From Selenomonadaceae bacterium (GTDB lineage Bacteria > Bacillota > Negativicutes > Selenomonadales > Selenomonadaceae): 5,319 bases of DNA. This document shows, piece by piece, positions 1 to 5,316 of the stretch. Positions within the stretch are counted from its first letter, which is position 1; each line of letters begins with the position of its first letter. Below the pieces are notes generated by a model. It was not told the origin of the DNA. It searched no databases and saw only the letters and a list, made by a program, of their open reading frames with translations. The DNA lies in contig JAFUTM010000449.1 of NCBI GenBank assembly GCA_017484235.1, positions 1 through 5,319 on the forward strand. Reading direction: 5' to 3'. Position numbers and translations under genes: made by a program.

Positions 1-378
1 AACGCCAAATGCACCAACTCGGCTGTCCTTCATAATTTGAAGTATACGTTCACGATCTCGGCCGGAAAACAGGCCATCCATTGTATCCATAAATCCATCA
101 CAGTGTATGCCGCCGGTCAGCATTGCCATTAACATTAAGATGATAGCGGCTCCTAACATTGTAAATCTTGGCGTTGAGTTAAGTATATCAATTATATTTA
201 AATTATTATTTGCAAATATTGTTAATACGAAGGCTACAGCTGAATAGCAGAGACCTAAAACAGCACCGACTGCTGGAAAATATTTCACACTTTCGCCAAA
301 AGATTTTTCTGTCCATACCGTCTGTTTGACGATTGATATTCTTGTTAAAAATTGTAATCCAATTAAAAATGCATTCAT
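1..378 (-). CDS. cobS: CobS, adenosylcobinamide-GDP ribazoletransferase (cobalamin synthase), N-terminal half, cut by window edge
   Basis: CobS is the integral-membrane enzyme that joins adenosylcobinamide-GDP to alpha-ribazole (or its phosphate) near the end of cobamide assembly. The frame is open from ATG 378 to the left edge and gives 126 residues, about half of the roughly 250 usual for the family. The start MNAFLIGLQFLTRI is typical of CobS. The family signature GGIHCDGFMDTMDG lies at residues 89-102, with the Asp residues that bind Mg2+ (D94, D98, D101). It is followed by GRDRERILQIMKDSRVGAFG at 106-125. Hydrophobic segments lie at about 36-56 and 74-90. The start is supported by AGGTGAT at 386-392, 7 nt upstream, and by an in-frame stop just before it. 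An intrinsic terminator (411-456) lies only about 33 nt upstream, so expression probably depends on readthrough or an unseen promoter. No cobalamin riboswitch was recognised upstream. The family call is firm; the C-terminal half cannot be judged. Confidence 0.95.
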   Translation of the reverse strand, partial: MNAFLIGLQFLTRISIVKQTVWTEKSFGESVKYFPAVGAVLGLCYSAVAFVLTIFANNNLNIIDILNSTPRFTMLGAAIILMLMAMLTGGIHCDGFMDTMDGLFSGRDRERILQIMKDSRVGAFGV

Positions 379-410
379 TAATTACATCACCTGTCCTTAT
401 TATTGCAATA

Positions 411-456
411 AAAAAATACACGATATGAATTTAATCATAACTCGTGTACTTTTTTT
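411..456 (-). terminator. Intrinsic terminator after the 91-codon ORF, just upstream of cobS
   Basis: Read on the minus strand, the arm TACACGA (442-448 complement) pairs with TCGTGTA (417-423 complement). An inner stem TATGA/TCATA and a 6-nt loop extend the hairpin to 12 bp with a 2-nt bulge. The stem is followed directly by TTTTTTATT, a good U-tract. It begins about 18 nt after the stop of the 467-742 ORF. The plus-strand reading also ends in a T-run, so it may work in both directions. Because cobS starts 33 nt downstream, it could also act as an attenuator. Confidence 0.75.
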
Positions 457-466
457 ATTTATCAAT

Positions 467-742
467 TTAATCTGCCATAAATAAACTTTCATCGACACCA
501 GACAGAGCTGATGCATAAGAGGCAACATTACTGATACGTTTCTGACTTAAAGATACAACGGCTGAGGTTTCTCTTGTAAGTTCCGATAAATTTACCACTT
601 TTTGTACTATAGGTGATCTTTTAGATGTCATAGGAGATCTTAAATGATTAAAATCATCGTTGTTCATCATCAATGGATTATTAATTTGTACGCTATCCTT
701 TTTTTCACTTGTCATTACATCATCAACTTTCGAAATCCACAC
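467..742 (-). CDS. Unrecognised small protein, 91 codons, GTG start
   Basis: I do not recognise this protein. It reads 91 residues from GTG 742 to TAA 467-469. The start is backed by GGGAGGT at 752-758, 9 nt upstream, and an in-frame TAG stands two codons before it, so no longer reading is possible. A shorter start at ATG 713-715 (MTSEKKDS) has no ribosome binding site. There is no signal peptide or membrane segment. The N-terminal half is polar (Asn, Asp, Ser, Lys). The C-terminal part, about residues 47-83, is rich in Val, Ser, Leu and Ala, looks helical, and vaguely resembles a coiled-coil signalling helix. A promoter and long leader upstream and a terminator 18 nt downstream frame it as its own transcription unit, which supports expression. 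It could instead be a degenerate gene remnant. Confidence 0.5.
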   Translation of the reverse strand: MWISKVDDVMTSEKKDSVQINNPLMMNNDDFNHLRSPMTSKRSPIVQKVVNLSELTRETSAVVSLSQKRISNVASYASALSGVDESLFMAD

Positions 743-913
743 TGGCCGCTAACCTCCCTGTAGCATTACCATACTTTATAGAATCAATTCTCTTACAAAT
801 TTTCAGTCCATAATCAGTACAGCGACCTCCTCGTCAACGTGTCACTGACTAAAAACTACCAATTTACTTAGTGCAAGTTTTAGTTGATTGTCCATCACCA
901 CCTGTTAAACATA
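743..913 (-). promoter_or_regulatory. Structured 5' leader (about 170 nt) of the minus-strand transcript
   Basis: This stretch lies between the predicted start of transcription (about 913) and GTG 742. In the minus-strand RNA, CAGTGAC (841-847 complement) pairs with GTCGCTG (820-826 complement). The stem extends outward past a 1-nt bulge to about 11-12 bp, with two G-U pairs. The 14-nt loop contains GACGAGGAG, a purine-rich Shine-Dalgarno-like tract. A mini-ORF of 18 codons (ATG 895 to TGA 842, MDNQLKLALSKLVVFSQ) has AGGTGG 2 nt upstream, which is unusually close, and its stop falls inside the 5' arm of the stem. No U-tract follows the stem, so it is not an intrinsic terminator. I could not match it to a known riboswitch class. 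Confidence 0.4.
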
Positions 914-1023
914 AAATGTATTATACAAAATGTCTGTCATAAATGCAAATTAATTTTAACAGATAAATCATCAAATTTTCAGTTTTCAATAGTATCTAAA
1001 CTATTTATCGTTATTTTAACAGA
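901..1023. repeat. Short repeated motif TTTAACAG in the divergent intergenic region
   Basis: TTTTAACAGA occurs at 954-963 and again at 1014-1023, exactly 60 bp apart. The complement CTGTTAAA occurs at 902-909 and pairs perfectly over 8 bp with either copy. The surrounding sequence from about 900 to 1125 is extremely AT-rich and has no credible gene. The copies flank the minus-strand promoter at 920-948, so they could be binding half-sites, but in such AT-rich sequence chance is a real alternative. Confidence 0.3.
920..948 (-). promoter_or_regulatory. Sigma-70/SigA-type promoter for the minus-strand unit
   Basis: On the minus strand, TTGCAT (-35, 943-948) is separated by exactly 17 bp from a perfect TATAAT (-10, 920-925). 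Transcription would start near 913 and run leftward through the leader into the 91-codon ORF, and perhaps on to cobS by readthrough. This is the best canonical promoter in the window. Confidence 0.7.
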
Positions 1024-1036
1024 AAAACTTAAACTT

Positions 1037-1078
1037 GTAAACAAATTTTTTAAAAAATCTGTAAATTCATGTTATTTT
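1037..1078 (+). repeat. Degenerate upstream copy of the 1126-1169 promoter
   Basis: GTAAACAAATTT (1037-1048) and AAATTCATGTTAT (1063-1075) recur in the same order at 1138-1149 and 1154-1166. The upstream copy has about 10 extra bases in the middle, and TTATTTT stands where the downstream copy has the -10 TTATAAT. It also lacks the palindrome half TTTACC. It looks like a duplicated and decayed promoter segment about 100 bp upstream of the live one. Confidence 0.45.
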
Positions 1079-1107
1079 CATTTTATTAAATTTATCTAAA
1101 AATTTTA

Positions 1108-1169
1108 ATAAAAAAATATTACAAATTTACCTCGCGGGTAAACAAATTTCTGAAAATTCATGTTATAAT
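1108..1169 (+). promoter_or_regulatory. Extended -10 promoter with palindromic operator, copy 1
   Basis: TGTTATAAT gives an extended -10 (TATAAT 1164-1169). There is no TTGACA-like -35: at 17 bp spacing the sequence is AACAAA. The -35 position is instead overlapped by the palindrome TTTACC-TCGCG-GGTAAA (1126-1142), preceded by the A-tract ATAAAAAAATATTA (1108-1121). The whole arrangement recurs at 3280-3340 before the next operon. A palindrome at about -40 with a poor -35 fits an activator site or a repressor operator. Transcription would begin near 1176, leaving a leader of about 37 nt before ATG 1213. Confidence 0.7.
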
Positions 1170-1212
1170 AATATGAAACTACAATTTTTGTTGATAAACG
1201 GAGTTGACTAAT

Positions 1213-2685
1213 ATGATTAATAAAAAAATACTGCGTCGAATGATTGCCTTATCACTAATTTCCAGCAGTTTGTCTTTAATGCCAGAAGTATGTATGGTTG
1301 ATAGTTTAAATGATTTAACAATTACATCAGTAGCCCACGCGGAAATTAAAACTTATGTTGGCGTTGGCAAAGCGATGTTTGATTTTGGCGAGAACGATGA
1401 ATCAATCGTCGATACCGTTAAAACATATGCTAAGAATCGTGCGATGAAAAATGCTCAAGAGCAAGCGGGTGTCTATTTGCAAACTTACTCACGTTCAATC
1501 AACGGCAATCTGACGAACGAGGAAATCTCCGCGATTACTAATAACATAATCGAAGTGCTGGACGTACAATATAAGAAGCTGTCCTATGAGGCGTACAATG
1601 CATCGCGACAGTCTTACGGTGAGATTGGAGTAATGTACGAGGCGACGGTCACAATCCGCATTGATACAGACGGCGTTAAAAAATATCTCAACCTCAATGA
1701 GCAGGGCAGATACAATATTGTAAATCAAAATAATATACTTCAGCAATCTATTAATGACAATAACAACGAATTTGAAAATCTGCGTAAACGCTCAGAAACT
1801 GTGGCAAATGATTCTGGACGTGCTGCAATTACATCTGAGCTCAACGTTGTTAGCAGAACTGCTTTATACAATCAGAAAATCGAAGAAGCAAACAAATTAT
1901 TCTATCAAAATAATTATAATGCTGCCATTGATAAATGTAATGAGGCGATTGAAATTAATCCGAATTACGCACCGGCTTATATGATTCGTGGTGCTGCTTA
2001 TGGCTATTTAGAAAAATATCAAAACGTGATTGACGATTTAAATAAAGCCATTTCAATCAATTCAAATTATGCTGAAGTTTATTATAGTCGCGGCAGTGCT
2101 TACTATTATTTAAAAGATTACAACCGCGCAATAATGGATTATACGAAGGCAATTGAAATTAATCCTAATTTTGAAAATGCTTATGTTAATCGCGGCAACG
2201 TTTATAATGAATTAAAACAATATGATAAATCCATTGATGATTTTAGTAGAGCGATAAAAATTAATCCGAATATGTATCAGGCTTACTATAATCGTGGCAA
2301 TGCTTATAACAACTTACAAGATTTCGATAAAGCCCTGTCTGATTATACGAAGGCAATAGAATTAAATCCAAATTTAGCGGAGGCTTACACGAATCGCGGT
2401 ACGATTTATGGCGTGTTGGAGAATAACAGGCAGGCAGTAAGTGATTTTAGTAAAGCAATCTCGCTCGATCCGAACAATGCAGTAGCTTATTATAATCGTG
2501 GTGTTGCTTATCTGATGTTGAACGACGTTAATAAGGCTTTTGTCGATTTTAATAAAGCAATAGAAATAAATCCTAAATACGCTAATGCTTACAAGGCACG
2601 CGGCGTCTGCTACGAAGTAACGGGTGACAATAAACGGGCACAGGCTGACTTTAAGAAATTTGAACAGCTCAGCCAAAACGCTTAA
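1213..2685 (+). CDS. Exported protein: LPP20/FlgT-like N-terminal domain plus eight TPRs
   Basis: This 490-residue protein starts at ATG 1213, with GGAG at 1200-1203, 9 nt upstream. The TTG at 1204 abuts that site and is unlikely. Residues 1-43 are a long signal peptide: basic start, hydrophobic stretch about 10-23, a polar spacer, then SVAHA with predicted cleavage after A43. Residues 44 to about 160 contain NRAMKNAQEQAGVYLQ (75-90) and a terminal beta-like stretch MYEATVTIRI, which resemble the LPP20/FlgT N-terminal fold; this is recall, not a search. A polar linker (165-219) leads to eight 34-residue TPRs at about 220-252, 253-286, 287-320, 321-354, 355-388, 389-422, 423-456 and 457-490, most with the pattern AYYNRGxAY...DYTKAIEINPN. 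TPRs bind protein partners, here probably in the envelope or outside the cell. The protein ends exactly at the end of a repeat. C27 is not in a lipobox. The next gene, 31 nt on, is a paralogue and likely co-transcribed. Confidence 0.9.
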   Translation: MINKKILRRMIALSLISSSLSLMPEVCMVDSLNDLTITSVAHAEIKTYVGVGKAMFDFGENDESIVDTVKTYAKNRAMKNAQEQAGVYLQTYSRSINGNLTNEEISAITNNIIEVLDVQYKKLSYEAYNASRQSYGEIGVMYEATVTIRIDTDGVKKYLNLNEQGRYNIVNQNNILQQSINDNNNEFENLRKRSETVANDSGRAAITSELNVVSRTALYNQKIEEANKLFYQNNYNAAIDKCNEAIEINPNYAPAYMIRGAAYGYLEKYQNVIDDLNKAISINSNYAEVYYSRGSAYYYLKDYNRAIMDYTKAIEINPNFENAYVNRGNVYNELKQYDKSIDDFSRAIKINPNMYQAYYNRGNAYNNLQDFDKALSDYTKAIELNPNLAEAYTNRGTIYGVLENNRQAVSDFSKAISLDPNNAVAYYNRGVAYLMLNDVNKAFVDFNKAIEINPKYANAYKARGVCYEVTGDNKRAQADFKKFEQLSQNA

Positions 2686-2716
2686 TTTATTATAAAAAAT
2701 TTATGAGGTGGTATTT

Positions 2717-3274
2717 ATGAAAATTCGTAAAAATCTTGTTAAGTTAATGCTTGCATCTACATTCGTCAGTAGTATGGTATTAGTGCCAAACTTTGACGAA
2801 ATTGGCACAATCGACAATTTACTGACTATTAAAACATCAGTAGCTTATGCTTACTCAGATGAGGCTGAAGATTATTACGATCGCGGCGAAAAATACTGCA
2901 GCGACGGAGATTACAATCGTGCCATTGAATATTTTACAAAGGCAATTCAAGCTGATTCGTCGTTCTCTGAGGCTTACAGTGGCCGCGCCCTTGCGTATAT
3001 TTTTCTTCAAGATTTTGAGAATGCAATGACGGACTTAAACAAGGCAATTCAAGTTAGTTCAGATAATGCGGCAGCTTATTATATACGCGGTGAGCTTTAT
3101 CGAATGAATGGATCATACAGTGAAGCAATTGGCGATTATGGAATGGTAATTAAACTCATGCCGGTCTTTGCCAATGCTTATCACGCTCGTGGACTTTGCT
3201 GGGAAGCACTTGGCAACGGTGCGCTGGCTCAATTCGATTTTGATAAGGCAAAAGAGCTTGGCTATTCAGAGTAG
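2717..3274 (+). CDS. Exported four-TPR protein, paralogue of the preceding gene
   Basis: This 185-residue protein starts at ATG 2717, with GAGGTGG (2705-2711) 5 nt upstream; the in-frame GTG at 2708 lies inside that site. The signal peptide has a basic start, a hydrophobic core about 8-23, an acidic-polar spacer and SVAYA, with cleavage predicted after A45. The same layout and the ending LTI-x(1-2)-TSVA[HY]A occur in the gene upstream. The mature protein is almost entirely TPR: about 50-83, 84-117, 118-151 and 152-185. The last repeat, ANAYHARGLCWEALGN, matches the last repeat of the neighbour (ANAYKARGVCYEVTGD). The two thus share leader and cap but differ in repeat number, and this one lacks the LPP20-like domain. 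The gap to the upstream gene is 31 nt with no terminator, so the pair is probably an operon. A periplasmic or surface scaffold role is inferred; no enzyme motif is visible. Confidence 0.88.
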   Translation: MKIRKNLVKLMLASTFVSSMVLVPNFDEIGTIDNLLTIKTSVAYAYSDEAEDYYDRGEKYCSDGDYNRAIEYFTKAIQADSSFSEAYSGRALAYIFLQDFENAMTDLNKAIQVSSDNAAAYYIRGELYRMNGSYSEAIGDYGMVIKLMPVFANAYHARGLCWEALGNGALAQFDFDKAKELGYSE

Positions 3275-3279
3275 TAAAA

Positions 3280-3340
3280 ATAAAAAAATATTATGAGTTT
3301 ACCTCGCAGGTAAACAAAAATTTTTAGACTGTGTTATAAT
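3280..3340 (+). promoter_or_regulatory. Extended -10 promoter with palindromic operator, copy 2
   Basis: ATAAAAAAATATTA (3280-3293), 4 nt, then GTTTACC-TCGCA-GGTAAAC (3297-3315) and TGTTATAAT (TATAAT 3335-3340). The A-tract, the 4-nt gap, the palindrome and the extended -10 match copy 1 at 1108-1169; only the palindrome-to-10 distance differs, by 1 bp. The stem here is 7 bp instead of 6. The palindrome is followed by AAAAATTTTT, so a weak terminator for the upstream TPR pair is possible, but the conserved -10 favours a promoter. The transcript would begin near 3347, about 24 nt before ATG 3371. Confidence 0.7.
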
Positions 3341-3370
3341 TTAAAAAAATTTTTGAAAGGATTGATTAAA

Positions 3371-4459
3371 ATGCACATTGTAGGAATTATTATTTTACTG
3401 GTTATTTTATATAATGCTTGGGATTATCTTTTTTATGTTATAGGAGGAATTTTTGGATTACTTGGACTGCTTTCTCTTTGGATGGCTAAAGATTGGAATG
3501 ATGAACAAAAACTTTCCGATGAACAATGGCATGCAAAATATCCTGACAAAAATGAACGAGGCGGTTCACCATTTTTTGCTCTTGTCTTGTCAATGATTTT
3601 TTTGGGTATATGTGGATTATCATTAAAATATCAAACAGAAAGTTGGCATAATCCGACGTTAATTGCTCAAGAAGCAGCCGAAAAACAAAAAAAGTTACAA
3701 GAAGAAGAACAGGCTAAAATTGAAAAAGAACAGGCAGAAATTGAAAAAAAATTACAAGAAAATCTTGAACGTGCAAATAATTTGAGCGGCGAAGAAAAAA
3801 ATCTTTATGATACAAAGTTTCAGGAATATTTGAATGCAGGAAATGATGAAAATTCTTCAAGAGAAAAATCATTGGCTGATGTTGACGAAATGATTCAGCA
3901 AAAACAAAAAGCTGAACAGGAGCGACTTGAGGCTGAACGCAAAGCTCGCGAGGCAGAAGAAAAAGCTCAACGACTTGCTCAAGCTGAACAAGAAAAAATT
4001 GCGCGTTGGGGAAATAAAGCTGACGTTAAAGAATATCTCGAAAAAACTCAACCATTCGCTGTAACGGATTTTATTCAAAGTCAAGCCGGTATCACTGGAC
4101 CACTTGCCAACGGTGAAGTGAAAGCTCTTGCAACACACGCATTTTTTATGGACGCAATGGCACAAAGGGCTTCAAAAGATATTCCGAAATATGGCGAAAT
4201 TGCCAGGCAGGTTGCAATTTATTTTGATTGTGAATCTAAGATTGCGCAGTTTTATTACCAGCTCAAAAAAGATAACAAAAATACATTGGATAAGGTTGTA
4301 GGCGTAATTGGCACTGGTGCTCAAACACCTGACGCATATAAACAGCAGAGTGCGGCAGAAGATGAGATTGAAGCGGCCGCAAAATGGTGTGGAGCAGACC
4401 TCAGCAGTTTTTATGAGCAGGAAGCTATCAAATTATTTTTAAAGTCACTTAAAAAATAA
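3371..4459 (+). CDS. Membrane-anchored coiled-coil protein with an unrecognised C-terminal domain
   Basis: This 362-residue protein starts at ATG 3371, with AAAGGA (3356-3361) 9 nt upstream; the in-frame TTGs at 3353 and 3362 have no suitable site. Residues 3-38 are continuously hydrophobic, enough for one long or two short membrane segments. A polar loop (39-65) with WMAKDW and KYPDKNERGG precedes another membrane segment at about 67-85. Residues 96-213 are a charged Glu/Lys/Gln/Ala-rich coiled coil, interrupted near 137-165 (NNLSGEEKNLYDTKFQEYL). Residues 214-362 form a globular, mostly helical domain starting ARWGNKADVKEYLEKTQPF, with two cysteines (C287, C340). I do not recognise this domain. 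TolA-like similarity would come only from the low-complexity coil and should not be trusted. It heads an operon, 20 nt ahead of a secreted-protein gene, and may tether or organise envelope partners. Confidence 0.85.
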   Translation: MHIVGIIILLVILYNAWDYLFYVIGGIFGLLGLLSLWMAKDWNDEQKLSDEQWHAKYPDKNERGGSPFFALVLSMIFLGICGLSLKYQTESWHNPTLIAQEAAEKQKKLQEEEQAKIEKEQAEIEKKLQENLERANNLSGEEKNLYDTKFQEYLNAGNDENSSREKSLADVDEMIQQKQKAEQERLEAERKAREAEEKAQRLAQAEQEKIARWGNKADVKEYLEKTQPFAVTDFIQSQAGITGPLANGEVKALATHAFFMDAMAQRASKDIPKYGEIARQVAIYFDCESKIAQFYYQLKKDNKNTLDKVVGVIGTGAQTPDAYKQQSAAEDEIEAAAKWCGADLSSFYEQEAIKLFLKSLKK

Positions 4460-4479
4460 ATGGAAGTGTGGTGGTGTTT

Positions 4480-4860
4480 ATGAAAAAATTTATGTTGATG
4501 ATGCTGTTGACAGTTTTAATGATTATCGGTAATGGTAATCAAGCTGAGGCGTTCGATTATTATGTTGGAAATTTTCCTGATAATGGTGCAGCTGTCTATG
4601 TTATGACTGAGACCATTGGACATCCTGATGAGACAAAGTATATCGTAAGAGTAAAAGTTGTCGAATCTTCAGATAATTTTTACTATTATGAATATGATTT
4701 TGATAATGGCGATGATACCGGTCAAGTATCGTTCATTAATTCAGAAGATATGCGTGGAAGATTTAAATATTATAATGTTAATACACATAAAAAATATCCT
4801 ATATCTGAAACTTATCCTGTTGAATATAAAATTTATGACTATATCGTTACTCACAGGTAA
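4480..4860 (+). CDS. Small secreted protein, first of a tandem paralogous pair
   Basis: This 126-residue protein starts at ATG 4480. Three in-frame GTGs at 4468-4476 precede it, but GTGGTGGTG itself supplies the GGTGG ribosome binding site. A short signal peptide (MKKFMLMMLLTVLMIIGNGN, then QAEA) predicts cleavage after A24. The mature part begins FDYYVG, is rich in Tyr, Asp and Asn, has no cysteine, and looks mostly beta-stranded. It aligns over its length with the next gene's product: D-x-YVG, Y[VL][MI]TETIG, a central Y-x-EY-x-F, and a conserved end P[VI]EY-x-[VI]YDYI-x-T. I cannot name the family; similar small exported hypotheticals seem common in Negativicutes, from memory only. It lies 20 nt after the membrane coiled-coil gene and 29 nt before its paralogue, so it is probably co-transcribed with both. 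Confidence 0.85.
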   Translation: MKKFMLMMLLTVLMIIGNGNQAEAFDYYVGNFPDNGAAVYVMTETIGHPDETKYIVRVKVVESSDNFYYYEYDFDNGDDTGQVSFINSEDMRGRFKYYNVNTHKKYPISETYPVEYKIYDYIVTHR

Positions 4861-4889
4861 AACAAATTTTAATGAAGAAGGTGTTTATT

Positions 4890-5252
4890 ATGCGTAAATT
4901 ATTAATGACAGTGCTGCTCAGTTTGAGTATTATCATCGGTCAAATGGTCTCTGTTTCACAAGTGGAAGCCAAAGATGTGTATGTCGGAACATCAAACACA
5001 ACCGGCCGCGACTGCTACTTGATAACTGAAACTATTGGTTTTTTTGAAGGAGATGCTAACTGCACAATAAAAATGGTTCGTCGATCAGATGGAAATATTA
5101 AGTATTTGGAATATCAATTTTGGAAAGATAAAAAAGATTTCACAACCATAAGATTTTCCACTTCGCAAGGATTCAGCGGTGTTGTGAATAAATATTCCAC
5201 ACCAATAGAATATAATGTTTATGATTACATTACTACAGGAAGATATAATTAG
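4890..5252 (+). CDS. Small secreted protein, second of a tandem paralogous pair
   Basis: This 120-residue protein starts at ATG 4890, with AAGGTG (4878-4883) 6 nt upstream. An in-frame ATG at 4872 has no ribosome binding site and would only lengthen the signal peptide. The leader MRKLLMTVLLSLSIIIGQ is followed by QVEA, with cleavage predicted after A27. The mature part opens KDVYVG and contains YLITETIG and a C-terminal TPIEYNVYDYITTGRYN, the same landmarks as the upstream paralogue. Unlike that protein it has two cysteines in the mature part (C42, C58), which could form a disulfide after export. It is also more basic in the middle (KMVRRSD, FWKDKKD). Its function is unknown. It is the last gene seen in the operon; no clear U-tract terminator follows before the window ends. 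Confidence 0.85.
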   Translation: MRKLLMTVLLSLSIIIGQMVSVSQVEAKDVYVGTSNTTGRDCYLITETIGFFEGDANCTIKMVRRSDGNIKYLEYQFWKDKKDFTTIRFSTSQGFSGVVNKYSTPIEYNVYDYITTGRYN

Positions 5253-5316
5253 TAAACGACTCACGACTAAAGACGAGAGCTTTGTGAGAACAATTTGTTC
5301 GCACGAGCTGGTTTAC
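5252..5316. repeat. Nested inverted repeats after the last gene, at the window edge
   Basis: GTAAAC (5252-5257) pairs with GTTTAC (5311-5316) and encloses a second hairpin: AGCT (5278-5281) with AGCT (5306-5309), GTG (5284-5286) with CAC (5302-5304), and the 13-nt palindrome GAACAA-T-TTGTTC (5288-5300). An alternative pairing is CTCAC (5260-5264) with GTGAG (5284-5288). No T-run follows before the window ends, so it is not a clear intrinsic terminator. The stretch is markedly less AT-rich than the DNA around it. It could be a dispersed intergenic repeat, a structured RNA element or the start of another feature. Confidence 0.45.

Noticed and set aside
206..421. Minus-strand open frame of 71 codons
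   Set aside because: It overlaps cobS in a different frame on the same strand; the cobS frame has family motifs and a ribosome binding site.
820..852. GTTGACGAGGAGG on the minus strand, reminiscent of the glmS ribozyme
   Set aside because: Only this short string matches; the rest of the conserved core is absent and no glmS gene follows.
743..913. Cobalamin riboswitch upstream of cobS
   Set aside because: No recognisable B12 box or conserved core was found in the minus-strand leader, and a terminator separates the leader from cobS.
884..1099. Plus-strand open frame of 71 codons from TTG
   Set aside because: No ribosome binding site, extreme AT-driven composition, and it lies across the minus promoter and short repeats.
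1280..1300. Lipoprotein lipobox around C27 of the first TPR protein
   Set aside because: The context PEVC does not fit the consensus, and a clear AHA cleavage site follows at residues 41-43.
3297..3325. Intrinsic terminator after the four-TPR gene
   Set aside because: The hairpin is followed by AAAAATTTTT, not a direct U-tract, and the same palindrome precedes the first operon, where no gene needs termination.
1495..4165. Other long frames inside the TPR and coiled-coil genes (1495-1746, 1754-1984, 2374-2676, 2847-3029, 3869-4165)
   Set aside because: All lie fully within well-supported genes, lack their own ribosome binding sites and show no domain pattern.
4658..4897. Plus-strand frame spanning the junction of the two small secreted genes
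   Set aside because: It is a shadow of the first gene running past its stop, with no signal peptide and no ribosome binding site.
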